NCBI GenBank assembly: GCA_024305405.1
Contig: JAKNDB010000054.1
Span: forward strand, 806,001-870,000
Reading direction: 5' to 3'
Length of the DNA: 64,000 nucleotides
From: Dirofilaria immitis
Lineage: Eukaryota > Nematoda > Chromadorea > Rhabditida > Onchocercidae
Below are positions 24,398-38,085 of the stretch, in pieces. A model generated the notes under the pieces. It ran no database searches. It saw only the letters and a program-made list of their open reading frames with translations, and was not told the DNA's origin. The position numbers and the translations under genes are program-made. Position 1 is the stretch's first letter; each line of letters begins with the position of its first letter.

Positions 24398-25272
24398 TAA
24401 CGCAAAAATAATCAGTCGTTCATATAATCAATCATATGATCGATCATTCATCCCTTTTTATTATTACGAAATTCATTTGAAAGATACTGTAAGAATGAAT
24501 ATATAATGTACGACAAAGAAAAAATATTATCACCATTATCATTATTATTATCATCATCGTCACTCATTATATTCATTGTTAATTCAATCAAAAATGATCT
24601 CAATATAACCCCATATTTATAATATAAAATATAGCGTATTTATATATACTTATCCTTTATTTTATTAATTATTAATTTCTCTGCTTTTGTATAATTATGA
24701 ATTCTCGAATTTATAAATATTTTCATTTGTTAACGAATGAAAGCGACAATTAATGAAATTAAATTATTAATGAATAAAACTAAATTTTCGATTAAAATAT
24801 TAATAGCGCCACAAAATAATTGTAATTAATAGAAGGCTATGAAAAACAAATAATTGGAAAAATATATTATTATGATACTTTCATTCCTTTTACAAAAAAA
24901 AATTAAGTGTTTAATTAAAATATACATTATTGAAAGCAATTATAAAATAAAAATGCAAAAGATTAAATTTAGATAGTAATAATTTTGAACATTTCAAAAT
25001 ATTACAGTATAATTATAAAAATATATGCAAATATTATAGTAGCACTAAATAATCATAGGATCTAAAAATTTATTATTAAATTTTTTTTCACACTTTTTGG
25101 AAATTAATTTATTCTATTATTTGCTAATTATAATTACAAATAGGTTTTACTGAAATAAACGATGATTAATAAATTTATAGACCTACACATAATAGGGCAA
25201 TATAATATACCATGATTTGATAAATGAATGAATAATAATCATTTATCAATAAAATTGATATATATTAATTTT
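24398..25272. other. AT-rich spacer between convergent genes
   Basis: The 3' ends of the secreted-protein gene (plus strand) and the carboxypeptidase gene (minus strand) face each other here. Low-complexity TTATTATCATCAT is seen near 24535-24565. No gene is seen. Confidence 0.5.
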
Positions 25273-28200
25273 TCATAGATCATAATATCCATCCATATTC
25301 AATATCAGAATAGCTGATTCAATACCGTAATGTAATTTAGCAAATCCAATTTTTATCCGTTTTAACCAATAATTTGCATTATTTAAATTACCCGTAACCG
25401 ATGCATTATACCATTGTAATGCTGGATCCAAAATTCCACCAAACAATAAATTCCCATAATCATTACGAATACTATTACTGGTAAAGATCAAATGTCGAAA
25501 TTCGGATCGTTCCGGATAGATACCTTGTTCGGTGATAAATGCTCGTTCAATATATTGCATTCGATTATTTAACATTTCCGCTTGTTTGATACTTATTGAT
25601 TCATGACCCGTATTAACTGACTTAATGAAAAATTTTTTTATATCATCGATGGCAATTCAATTATTAAATTTTATTTCACTAATTAAATTTATATAATTCA
25701 AATTCAACAAATAAATTCCCACATATATTATTTTATTCTTCCAAATTTTTATTCTTTTCTTTGTTTTCTCCTTTCTTCTATTCTATTTTTTAAATATTAT
25801 TTTGGGTTAACAAAATTTAATTTTTTTTAATAAATATAATTATCCATCGGAAGTAATGATAATAAAGTTAAAAATATGTAATCATTGTATAGCTTTTATA
25901 CAATGATTATCTAAAATTAAAATCATTATCTATAATCATATTGTAATTATCTAAATTAAGATCATCATAGTTTATCTAATTAGTAATTTTTAGTAATTAA
26001 AAAATTTTTCCGCAAATTAAATCATTATCTATAATCATATTGTAATTATCTAAATTAAAATCATTATCTATAATCATACTATAATTATCTAAATTAAAAT
26101 CATTATTTAAATTAAGAAGGAAAGAAAAATGGAATAGTTGTTTAGTTATGAAAATTTCAAAATTAAAAATTAATATCATGCAAAATAAGTTCTATCCAAT
26201 GAAATACATTTAATACTTAAATTAATTTAATACCTGAGTAATTTGCTGTACGACATTTGCGACAATCTGAAATCGTCTTAATGCTCCACGTAAATTATTC
26301 AATACGATACGATACGCTTTTATACCAATAGCTTTTGGAATTCCAATATGTTCCAATTGTTGATCCATCCTATCGATGAAATCCGATAATACCAAACCAT
26401 AATCATGTAAATTAAATGGAATTATCTAAAAATTAAAACTCAAAATGAAATTATTTAAATTATTCCTTAATTTCCTATTTTTCATTATTTTCATTTTTCT
26501 TTTAATAATTTTTTATTATTTTATTAAATAAAAATTAAATATTATAACAAAGCAAAACAAAAAAAGCAATGATATGACTAACTAAGCTATCAGCTAAATC
26601 TCGTCCAATTTCGAGCCATAATTGTCCTACGGCCAATAGTGCTGTGTAATTTTGATCAAGAAAATTGTCAAGCAGCCAAGGAATTTCATACATTGTATGA
26701 TAAAGCATATAGGTATATAATGGAGCACTTTCTAATTTCATATCAATCACTGGTATGCCCAAATAGGTAATAAAACGCTAAAATTATCAGCATTAAATAA
26801 TCAATATATTAATACAAGGCCTATTCCAAAATTTATCATTCCTAAATAAACTGATAATAAATAGATAATGTATAAAAATAATCAAGTAACCTGAAAATCA
26901 GACCCAGTTCCGGGTATACCAATACTGGGAATCGATCGATCACCAGTAATCGGACCTTTTGGATCATAAAATTTCCAAGAATCCAATAATGTCATCCGTT
27001 CTGCTTCTCGCTCCAGCATATTCGGACTTGGCACTCTATTTTGATGGAATTAGAAATATTTATAAGATGGAAATGATTACGATTAAATTTTAAAATTTGT
27101 ATGAAATAATTACTGTAATTAATAAGATATGATATATGATATTTTATCATATTATTAATACAAATATTGTTTATAATATTTACCCATAAAAATAGCATTT
27201 ATGTAAATATACAAATATATCTCGAAATGAAAATATTATTTATTAATAATATAAGCATAATGTTATTCATAATAAGCATTATTATTATGGGTAAATATGA
27301 TTTAAAAAATATATATAATATAAACAAATTAATGAATTCGAGACGAAAATTTTAAATCTCGAATTATTTATATACCATAGAAATTTATATATTTATTTTA
27401 GTAAAACATCAATTTATAAATATACGTCAATTTACGCCTTTTTAACGTTTATTTATACGTCATTTATAGTTATATATTATTTGTATACATATATATATAT
27501 ACAATGTATATTTTTATAAAAATAATTTTTATTATAAATTTATGAAAAATAAATTTAAAAATAATTACTTAGCAGCTGCATTGACAATAACACGATAAAG
27601 TAATGGGACAGCTTTAACAGATAATGATGTATCACCATTGATATTATCAACATTGATAACAGCAATTGCACGTTGTTGAAGTGGTTTCATAAATTCTTCC
27701 ACCCATTCCGTACTTCCTTTAAAATTATGCATTTATTTAAAAGAAAATATTATTTTTGCAAAATTAAATGCATGATATATTTTGACGTAATATTATAAGA
27801 GAGAGAGAGAAAGAAAGAGAGAGAGAGAGAGAAAGAGAGAAAGAAAGAGAGAAAAAAAGTAAAATGCTGAAATGCTCACCAATAAGTCCAAATTCTTCAG
27901 CATCCCATAAACAAAACATTATTGTACGTCGTGGACGCCATTTTGTTGATTTTTTCATTTTCGACAATACTCAGTGCCATCTCCAACATGGTACCCGTAG
28001 CGGATATTGGATCAATTGCACCCTAAATAGTAAGAAAAAAATTAATAAATGAATAAAAATAAAAAGCTTTGTTAAATAATATCTTATCAAATTAACTAAC
28101 AAATACTGTTATTATATTATTAATGATATGATCATATTTTACGTGAAATAATTTATCAGATATGATCATATTTTACGTGAAATAATTTATCAGATATGAT

Positions 28201-31200
28201 CATGTTTTACGTGAAATAATTTATCAGATATGATCATATTTTACGTGAAATAATTTATCAGATATGATCATGTTTTACATGAAATAATTTATCAGATATG
28301 ATCATGTTTTACGTGAAATAATTTATCAGATATGATCATATTTTACGTGAAATAATTTATCAGATATGATCATGTTTTACATGAAATAATTTATCAGATA
28401 TGATCATGTTTTACGTGAAATAATTTATTAGTTATGATCATGTTTTCCGTGAAATAATTTATCAGATATGATCATGTTTTACATGAAATAATTTATCTCT
28501 TATTTTGATACTATTAACAATAACACGTATTGCTAATTTTGCTAACTTTTAAACGTAAATTTTTACGTAATTAAAGGAAAAAAATTAAAAATGAAATATT
28601 TCAATAATTTTATTACTTTTACAATGATTTTTTTTCTTTTTTGCTATATAAATAATAATTAGTATACGAAGAATAATTAGACAAAATTTGGGATTTATTT
28701 AATTTAATAAAAATATGAATTTTCATTAATTAAATTAAATTTTCTTTTTCATTTTAAAATACAATTCTTATTGCTAAATAATAAATTTTTAAAACAAATG
28801 AAGCAATTTTATTTATACATCTATTAATAGAAATAGAATAATTAATCAATAAAAATAAATATTGGATACTAGAATAATTAATTAAATGTAAAATCAATTA
28901 ATAAATAATAAACATGCTAATTTATAACTGTGCATTTCATAATATCATGATTATCTCGACTAGCTGAATAATTAATTATTTTTAATTTTAATATTTTGAA
29001 TAAAATTATAATTTACCTTAACCCAAGCATCGTAATGATTACTGAAGAGTACGTAACGATCAGGTTCTTCACGTCCAAACATTGTTGCTATAATATTTGT
29101 GATAATACGACGTGTAGATGCAGAATTTACGGTAACTCGAAATTTTGCTGATCCGGTAAAACGATATGTTACATTCATAGAACCAATCCAACTATGCCAC
29201 TAAAAATTTAATTTAATTAAGGATGTAATCATTTTATTTTTTGATCAATCACTTATCAGATAAGTTTCTAATCTTTGAAAATACTAAAATTTTGAAAATG
29301 AAAATTTTGATAAACCTTTCTTCCAAAAATTTGCATATATTAGTAAATAATCGATAACCAAGTGGTAAGTATTGTATGATAAATAGAAAATTGAATATAT
29401 TATAAATGGCTAATAAATAAAAATGATCAGGGAAGAAAATTGTATTGAACTTTAACCTTAATTTGTGTTCCATCAAGATTTTCCATTATTTTTCGAGCAT
29501 CTCTGTAACCGATTGGCATCACGGGAATCGATGGCATTATTTGTCGTTCACGTAAATTTTCTTCCGTTTCCGTACGATATGTATAATATTTCGATGGTAG
29601 CAATGGTGTTTCCGGATCACCATCCGTTTTCAGCAATGTTCCACGCTGCGCACCTGATTCCGGCAACCAAATTTCATTTGGAAATACCTGCAATATCGTT
29701 TCATAAATAAACTTATAATTGGAATTTGAAAAATTGAATATAAATTATAAAATTTATATATATGTATGAATTCGAATTGAATTATTAATTTTATTTTTTC
29801 ACAGTGTGTGAAGAAGATAAAAAATATTTTATAATTGCTTATATTTAATTATAGAAGTTGAGAAAAAGTGAAAAATAAAATATTTAGCAATCAATTTGAC
29901 TAAAAGTTTCAATCAATCAATTTGACTAAAAGTTTAAAATAACATTGAAGGAAGGTAAAGTGATATTTCTAGAATTTACCTATAATTTAATTATTTAATT
30001 TTGCTTAAAGTTATGTTAGAATTTCTAAAATCCTTCCAATTTAATTTAATTTAAGCTTCATTTATAGAATATGCAAAATTTCAAGAATCTATTATCAACT
30101 TATGCTTTCTTTGAAGATGAAATGAAATTTCTAAAATCTATGTAATTCAATTTAACTTTCACTGAAGATGCAATGGAATTTTTAGATTCTACGTAATCCA
30201 ATTTAAACTTTCTTTCTTTAAAGTTACGCTGTAATTTCCAATATCCACGCAATTCTGTTTTAAACTTTTTAAAAATACGGTGGAATTTTCAAAATCCACA
30301 TTCATTCTAAACTTTTTAAAGGTACGGTAGAATCTCTGGAATTCATGTAATTCAATTTTAAATTTTTTGAAAGATACGGTGGAATTTCTAAAATCAACGT
30401 AATTCAATTTCTTTTCCAAAAATAAAAAAAAAACCTTCAAATTATTTCGACCATTTGTATAATCAAATGGATCACTGTATAAAATCATTCCAATTGCGCC
30501 ATGTTTTACAGCAAGCTGTACCTTATCACCACGAAATATCGCACCATAACGACATAATACTATTTTGCCTTTCAATGAAATTCCATACTGAAATTCATTC
30601 TTTCATTCCTTCATAATTATAAATGAATATTTTAGCATAATCATTCTTTTATCATATCCAAATATTTTATTAATAATCAATGAATAGATTTAGAATGATT
30701 ATTTCTTGTAAAACATTTCAGTCTTTTACAAGATGGATTATGTCAAGAGCGCAATTGTCTCTCAAGTTGCAATTGTCGTTTTCTTTCTTTACCTTTTCTC
30801 GAAACAAAAAACTGATGCATTGTCGTTAATTCCAATATGTATAATTAATAAAAAATATTCATAAAATTTTTATTTTTGTTTTATCATTTTTACAATACAT
30901 CATTTAATGTTAATGTCTAATTTGTGATAAACATATGATAAGCCGAGTATGTAATTATGCTTAATATTGGCAAAATGATAGGCTATATATGATGATAATA
31001 ATGATAATTTCAAAAACCTAGCAGTGAAATTTTATAAAATACTTAAATGACGAATTTAATATAAATATAAAATATTTAATTTGAAATATTTTAGAATTAA
31101 TTTCATTATTTCAAAATGCTAACATTTAAAACTTTTCATGCATTTAATTTAATTTCAATTTTATAAAATTTTTAATAATAAAAACATTTAATTAATAAAT

Positions 31201-34179
31201 TAATTAAGTAGAAATTTTAGCATTTATTAATTATTTGCAATTATTGATTTGACTTTTTCTATTGAAATTAATTTTGAGATAATTTAAATTTTAATAATTT
31301 TAAAATTTTTCATATAATATATAAAATAAATTTAAAAAAAAGAAAAAATATTAATTGAAATTTTCTAAATTTTGTTAATAAATATTTAATATATAAAAAG
31401 AATAAAAATAAAAATAATTGTAGGATAGTAATAATTAAATATAATTAATTAAAGTATACTAATCATTGATAACAAACTTTATCTAATCGTTTATAATCAT
31501 CAGTAGTTCCATAATTTACATAAACTATTGGCCCGGTTACTGTACCATTTCGTGAATAAGCAGCCCAATAAACCAATGAACGTGGATCTGCTTGCTAAAT
31601 AGGTAATATCATTAATATGTATTAAAATTAAGCATCGAAGATTAGGCATTTTAATTTTTTTATAGAAATTTTAGCCAAATTAGCATACTTGTTCTTGTGC
31701 TTCTTTTGGGCCAAGTCGTTGAGCAAGGCCATTACTAAGCTCTTTCCATTTTTTATCACCAATATGTAATTCAATTTGATTTGGTTTTTCATAATTTGGA
31801 TAATTCAATAAAACATTATAACTATATGTTTTAACATCATATTCATATCTTCGATACTGAAAATATCAAAAAATTTTATTTGATTCTAAAAATATTTTTA
31901 CAAATTTTTTAAAATATTTTCGTAAAAATAAATTCCAATTAATTAAATTTCAAATATATTATTAATTGTATTTCAATTAAAAGAAAAAAGTTTATATTAA
32001 ATTACTCGAAATTATAATAAAATAATTAAAATAATTGCTCACCTTTTCAGCAATTCTTCTCATAAGTTCGGCATTTTCTATAGTACCCGCAACATGTATC
32101 TTCTCTGATAACCATTTAATATTTTTTTAATATTTTCAGCATTAAATGAATTCATCAATTGTTGACTAACTTGAATTTGCTATAATTATTCATTTAAATG
32201 TAAATAACAATAAAGGCCAATTTAATATTTTAATTATAAAATTGCTGCAATAATTATTTTCAAAATATAATTTGATCCATTTAAGATTAATTTGAAAAAA
32301 GATTTAATTTCAGTGAGCAAAAAGATAGTTAAATAAAAATATATGTAAATGAAATATTATTAGATTTGAAAAACTATCCTTTTTATTTTGATAATATTTC
32401 TTTGATAATTGATAATTTAAAGAATGATAGTAAAATAGGAACAATTAATTAAACTAAATTAAATTAGAAGAGATCGAAGCATAAGAATACTTAATTGCAA
32501 TGAACAATTATCAATAGAAATATAATAAAATTGAAAAAAAACTTTTATTTATTATCGTTTCATTTATTTATAATTTTTAATTAATAACTTCTAATTAATT
32601 AATTGTAAATCAAAATGAAAGAATTAATATTTTCTTTAATAGGAATATTACGAAGTTATAATTTTCAAATATTTTATATATCTTAAATATCTGAGTGCTT
32701 TAATATTATTATTTAACTTATTATAAACAACAGATACTTATCATTGATAGCAGTTATTAGAGTAACGGGTACGTAACCATGGCTAATAAATGAGCAACAG
32801 TAGTTTGCTCTTTTTTCTTCTATTTTATAAATGATAAAAAAGTCAAAGTTTTGCAATATTTTAAAATATCAGTTAAATTAATTTACCATTCCTAAACATC
32901 CATTTATCAGATGATAATTCAAATTACTTATATTGAACATTTCCAATACCAATAACAAATATTTATTAAATTAATATTATACATTATATTTAATTATTTG
33001 TTGCCATTAATTGATTATAATTAATTAATTCGAAATAATTAATCAATTAATTAATACTTATAAATATTAAATTTATTGATATAAAAATTAAGAAAAAGAA
33101 AATGATTAACCTTTTCTAAATTTTGATATATTCGATCAGGATATGTAAACGTAACATTTAATGGAGCATTCCATCTATTCGTAGTAATATTACGTTGTGT
33201 ACTTAAAAATATCACCATTATCAGTAGTATTGTTATCACCATAAAAAATATCAGCACAATACATAACAGCAATGGTACTAGCGAACTATTTGGTGCCATT
33301 GAAATTTTCGTTTTTGATTTTGTCATCGAAATTTCCATATTTGATTTTTGATTGATCACTTGATATAATGTATCATTATTATTATTATCATCATTATCAT
33401 TATCATGATATAATTTTTGTTCATTTCTTGTCGCATTTTTCCAATTATAATTACATTCCATTGCTATACAACTGTTAAAACTTTGTTGATCTTTTCCATT
33501 CAATAATAACCAATGATGCTCGGCTAAAATTTTTTCATATAAATTTCGATATTATTTGTTTATGTTGTTAGTTGTTGTTATTGCTGTTGTTTACATGAAG
33601 TTTTAAAGATTTGTCATTGTTTACAAAAGTTTGAAAAAACTTTAAGAAATAAATAAAATTTATTTGTAATGTTAGCAAAAATTATTTTACATTTACTAAA
33701 TATTTGCTTATCGAATTAATAAATAATTTAATATTTTTAATTAAAAATTCTTTTTATTCGTTTTTTTCATCACTTTTTATGATAAAAATTATTATTAAAA
33801 ATGCAAAAATAAAATAATTTAAATTAAGAAATTTATAAACAAAATTTTGTTAATTCTTATAATCTAAAATTATCAAAAGAAAGAAATAAACGATTGATTG
33901 ATTGATTGATTGATTGATTAACTGATTAATTGATTGATTGACCGATTGATTATTTATAAAAAAATAATAATATATCCAATATAGAGGAAATTTTCAATAA
34001 AATCCATCATTATATTGAAGTTAAAAATTTTTGTATTTATTTTTACCATTTTGTGCGTGACATGATAATGATTCCGAAGCGTAATTTTGAATATCTAATG
34101 CGGAATGAATCAAATTTTGCGGAACAGATGCGGTACTAAGTGATGTAGAAGCAGTAGCCGTATGATTACAATATTCCAT
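25273..34179 (-). CDS. gcp-2: Glutamate carboxypeptidase II / NAALADase (M28 zinc peptidase), type II membrane protein, 14 exons, ~901 aa
   Basis: Surface zinc exopeptidase family that removes C-terminal glutamate from peptides or folyl-polyglutamate. Exons (descending): 34179-34047, 33523-33111, 32179-32043, 31856-31689, 31594-31478, 30587-30435, 29687-29457, 29199-29017, 28022-27880, 27716-27569, 27035-26891, 26777-26583, 26425-26234, 25620-25273. One TM helix is at about residues 126-151 ([15 protein letters not shown]). Then the protease-associated part ([29 protein letters not shown]), zinc/catalytic motifs SNHYDAW, GAIDP, WDAEEFG (catalytic Glu then ligand Glu), NVDN and YHTMYE, and the dimerisation domain (RMQYIERAF). 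All five ligands of human GCPII are kept. The cytoplasmic N-terminus (~125 residues, Asn/Asp-rich) is far longer than the human one. Exons 3 and 9 each contain a frame break that phase shows must be corrected, so the gene is probably functional. Confidence 0.9.
25905..26115. repeat. Intronic minisatellite, ~37-39 bp unit
   Basis: Three to four copies of a unit like AATCATATTGTAATTATCTAAATTAAAATCATTATCTAT lie in intron 13 of the carboxypeptidase gene, broken by a short insertion at about 25970-26010. A small hairpin (ATCATTGTATA/TATACAATGAT) lies just upstream near 25882-25908. Confidence 0.7.
27799..27858. repeat. (GA)n-rich microsatellite
   Basis: Interrupted GAGAGA/GAAAGA tract in carboxypeptidase intron 9, close to the exon 9 donor. 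Confidence 0.9.
27935..27970 (-). other. Frame break in carboxypeptidase exon 9
   Basis: [19 protein letters not shown] reads in one frame and [20 protein letters not shown] in another. The exon is 143 nt, while the flanking phases (0 in, 1 out) need 142 or 145. The A6 run at 27950-27955 (minus strand) is the likeliest site. Confidence 0.75.
28126..28495. repeat. 34-bp minisatellite in carboxypeptidase intron 8, ~11 copies
   Basis: Near-identical 34-bp units (TATGATCATRTTTTACGTGA followed by AATAATTTATCAGA). Variation is limited to A/G in CATATTTT/CATGTTTT, ACGTGA/ACATGA and a few changes in the last copies. Each unit contains the palindrome TGATCA. Confidence 0.92.
30112..30415. repeat. ~60-bp degenerate tandem repeat in carboxypeptidase intron 6
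   Basis: About six imperfect units built on ACGGTGGAATTTCTAAAATC, then CACGTAATTCAATTTTAAAC and TTTTTGAAAGAT. An accidental open frame runs through it on the minus strand; it is not coding. The array abuts the exon 6 donor side. Confidence 0.75.
32122..32128 (-). other. Frame break in carboxypeptidase exon 3 (A7 run)
   Basis: Upstream frame gives NAENIKK, downstream frame gives [12 protein letters not shown]. Eight A instead of seven would join them with the same length as human AENIKK...HLAGT. The exon is 137 nt where 138 is needed for the phase-0 exon 4. Confidence 0.75.
33893..33955. repeat. (TGAT)n microsatellite
   Basis: Interrupted TGATTGATTGAT tract in intron 1 of the carboxypeptidase gene. 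Confidence 0.9.
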
Positions 34180-35045
34180 TCTTGGCGAATCATCATTATA
34201 CAACGAAAACGATCGTTGTAAATTTTTGATGATTCATAATTGATAAGATCAAATTTTTCTTCTCTCATTAAATCGTCTTTTAATTATCGCAAATATAAGA
34301 AATCGTCTTATAATCTGAAAAACAAATGATAAATTTCCTGTATAACTTGCATATTTGATTTCTGATAGCTTATCTGATCAATTATTAGAGAAAAAAGAAA
34401 TTAAAAATTCCTTCAAAACGTTGAAAATATTTGCGAAATTTATAATAAAAATTCAAAATTTGTAAATTTCAGAAAGAAAAAGAGAAAAGTGATATTATTG
34501 CTATATATTTTGCTAAATATTTTATAAAATTAATAGAAATTTTAAAAATTCTAAAAACAAATGACTTCAATTTAATTTAAAACAAAAAAAATTATTTCAT
34601 TCAAAATAATTAAATTTTATTGAAATTTGCAATATTTAAGAAATATAATTTTATGATATAAATGTTAAAATTTTATTATTGAAAAATTCATTTTAATATT
34701 TTTGATCAATTTATTTTTTGTATTTTCTTATTTTTCTATTAAATTCTGGAAAAAGAATAGTTAAATATATTTAAGCAATTCAAGAATTCGAGAATTATTT
34801 TCTTTTATTTACAACAATAATAAACAAAACTTTTTTTTTAAAAGAATGGAAAAATAGGAAATGAATTATCAAATAATTATTTTAAATGTGTAAAAGATTT
34901 CTGGGAAAATATATATTTTTCGTTAATGGAACGATTAAAAGAATAGAAGCGTAAAGTTTGCTTTTCTATTTTACACATTTCAAATAAGCTCTATTATGCT
35001 TCTCTGATGTTTAAATTTTAAAATTCATCATTTACTTCAAAGAGA

Positions 35046-35050
<5 letters not shown>

Positions 35051-35094
<44 letters not shown>
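35051..35094. repeat. (CT)n microsatellite
   Basis: Uninterrupted TCTCTC tract of about 44 bp. Confidence 0.97.
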
Positions 35095-35097
<3 letters not shown>

Positions 35098-35659
35098 TTC
35101 ATAATACTCCCTCCTTTATTGCTAAAAAACTATCTGTTATGAAAAAAGAACTTTGAAGTTATTAAAATAAACTTTCTTTCTTTTCCATCCATTATGTTGC
35201 AAAAGGGATGATTTTCGTATTTTTCCATTCAAAATACTAATCCATCGTTTTAGATTTCTTCCCTTTAAAATTTCAAAATTTTTCCTCTCATTTTTTTGAA
35301 AAAATTGAAATTACATACTTAAAGATTTGCATATATTCTTAAATTATACTAAAATATCGAAATACTTCATATTTGTATTTTTTTAAATTAAATATTTAAA
35401 TATATTTTCGATATATTTTTCAAATATTTTTAAATTATATTAAAATATCTAAATATTCCGAATTTATATTAATTAATTAATTATATTATAATTAGTTTAA
35501 AATAGTATAAATTCAATAATAAACAAAAAATTGAAAAAAATTTACCTTTAATGTAATATTTTAATATTCATTTTGAATTAATTTCGTCCATAATGTCATT
35601 TCCGAATTTTCATTACCTATAATTTACTAAAATTATTATATATTTTCAAATAATAAGAT

Positions 35660-35722
35660 AGCAAGAGAGATAGAGGAAGAGGGAAAGAGAGAGAGGGAGA
35701 GAGAGAGAAAGAGAGAGGGAAA
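35660..35722. repeat. (GA)n-rich microsatellite
   Basis: Imperfect GAGAGA/GGAAGA tract. Confidence 0.9.
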
Positions 35723-36309
35723 TGTAGTAAGGAAATTTGACAATATAAAGTTTTAAAAATGAAGTGTAAAATTTATATATCCTATCATTACTTCTATTGT
35801 ATGGCATATCGTCCACTTGTCATTGTAACATAGATCAAATTACAGCTTAGATCACGTTTCGTTGTCTTGCAATGAATTTATTTGAAAGAAATGAGTAGTA
35901 GTATGTGGTTTTAGTAACAGGGAATGTAATATATCAAATAGAATGCTGATAATACATGACAGGATGTGATGAATGATAAAAACAAATTTTTTGATGGAAT
36001 TGTTAGACCAGATTGAGATGAGAGAAAAGGCAAAAATGGGATGAGACAGACCGAGATCAACAAGTGTTGTTTGTCTATTGTGCTATCATTTTATTGCCAC
36101 TTTTACTAAGCTATCGTTCCATTTCCATTGAATCTTTCCATCATTTTTGATCAAGCAGTTCGTTAAAAGGAAGAAAGCTTTTAAAATTATTTATTCATTT
36201 TTTTCTTCTCGAAATTAATATTCAAAATTCTCTTCCTAAAACTCTCTTTTCTCTTTCATTTTAAAGTTAATAGAACGAAGAAAAGATTAATATTAAAATT
36301 AATTTAAAA

Positions 36310-36640
36310 AATTGATAAATAATAAACTTCCGAAATGATCATCGAATAAATATCTTATCACTTATGTTAAAAGATTAGGATTATTAACAGAAAAAAAGGA
36401 GCGATACTTAAAATTGCTTTTCGAAAAACTTGTAAGTAAACTTCAGAATCGATCATCGAAACAAAAATGACATGTTATCACTTTCTTATCACGCAGTGTA
36501 AAGATATCGGAATCATCAATAGAAAAAGGAGCGATAATTAAAATTGCTTTCAAAAAAACCGATAAGTAAACATCGAATTGATCATTAAACAAAAATGATA
36601 TCTTATCACTTATATAAAAAGATTAGAATTATTATTTTAA
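36310..36640. repeat. ~115-125 bp tandem repeat, nearly 3 diverged copies
   Basis: Units share GATCATCGAA, then AAATATCTTATCACTTAT, AAAGATTAGGATTATTAA, AAAGGAGCGATAATTAAAAT and TGCTTTC. The GATCAT core occurs near 36337, 36450 and 36577. Non-coding. Confidence 0.7.
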
Positions 36641-37769
36641 ATTTGAGAAATTATTTTTATAAAAATAAGAAAATAAAATTTTTCAAGAAATTGAAAAATA
36701 AGATTTTTAAAGTAAAATTTTTTAATTTTGAGGAATTTTAATTTTAAAAATTTTTAAAAATAATTGATTTAAGTCATCGACAGAGTTAAATGTTTTTTCA
36801 ATGCTATTAGTATTGAAACTTAAATTCAATTTAAAGGAATTTAAGTTTTCAATTTTGGATGAACAAGAAGAAAGGAAGAAATGAAGGGAGTAAAATATAC
36901 CTTTAAAGAATTGAAAATATTATTGAACAGTAAAATAAATAAAAATGACAAATGATCATCCAACTGTTGTTTGGTTGAATTAAAATGCTTAAAAATTAAT
37001 TCATCGATAATTAATTTTGAATTTAAAATAATTTGAAGTATCGGTATAAGTGATGGAGCGGATATTGCATCCTAAATATGTAAATTTGTGATTAGATATA
37101 CATCTGGAAGGATTGGAAATCTATCTCCAACTTTATTCTCGACTAAAGATACTTTACAAAGTAAAACTTATGCTACTTTTTCTTCCTCCAATAGCTATTC
37201 AAAAGTCATTTTAAGGGTCGTTTTCATTTCAGTTGTTTTGAATATAGAAAGGAAAAACAAGATATTATTAAAATTTAAAAAAATAATAATTTATAAACTT
37301 TTTCTATTAAATAACTAATGGCTACTTTTGGTCAAATAATAATTAATAATTTTTATTTTTATAATAAATTCCATTTTTAATTTTCTATTTTGGAATAGAT
37401 TTCAGAGTTTTTCTTTTTGTTTATTTTTATAATAAAAAATAGGTCAATCTGAACTGCGGCCAATTCAATTTTCAAACATTTCATTTCTATTTCGTTACAA
37501 TAATGGCAGAAAAGAAATTGTAAAAACAGCAATAATTTCAAAGAGATATTTTTTTTTGAAATGAAATACTTGAAAAATAGATTTAAAATATTCGATTATT
37601 CAATCATTGATATTATAATAATTTAATTATTTCTTTTATAAAAAAATTTTAATAATTTATATTAAAAAGAAATGTTCTAAAGTTATATTTTAGACAAATA
37701 AATGTTCAAATCTGATGATCGAAATGAATTAAAATAAAACGATGAAAAAATTAGCATAATGGTAAGATT

Positions 37770-38085
37770 TAAATTCTCAAAATCAAGTACTAAAAACAAA
37801 AATCATATAATACTCAAATATGAATATTCAAAATCATATAATAGTCGAAGATATGAATACTTAAAATTAAATAATAGAAGTAAAAATCGTACAATAGTAT
37901 AATGTGAATATTTAACATTAAATACTAAAGAGAAAATTAATAATTAGATTTAAATATTTAAAATTAAATACTAAAAACAAAAAATCACGTGATAGTTGCA
38001 TAATCTGAATACTTAAAATTAAATACTAAAAATAAAAATCATATAATACTCAAATTTGAATATTCAAATTAAATAGTAACACAAT
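37770..38085. repeat. Degenerate A-rich tandem repeat, ~45-65 bp unit
   Basis: Five to six units share TGAATA, CTTAAAATTAAATACTAAAA and ACAAAAATCATATAATACTC in order. Unit length varies because internal blocks are lost. Confidence 0.6.

Noticed and set aside
30189..30430. Minus-strand open frame continuing past carboxypeptidase exon 6
   Set aside because: It runs through an intronic tandem repeat; a donor after NNLK and the matching exon 7 (VFPNEIW) show it is intron.
34180..34203. Upstream extension of the carboxypeptidase N-terminus to 34203
   Set aside because: The codon at 34203 is TTG, not ATG; the first in-frame ATG is at 34179 and a TGA lies further upstream.
37088..37318. 76-codon plus-strand open frame
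   Set aside because: No splice context, no recognisable domain, and the second half is low-complexity Lys/Ile/Leu.
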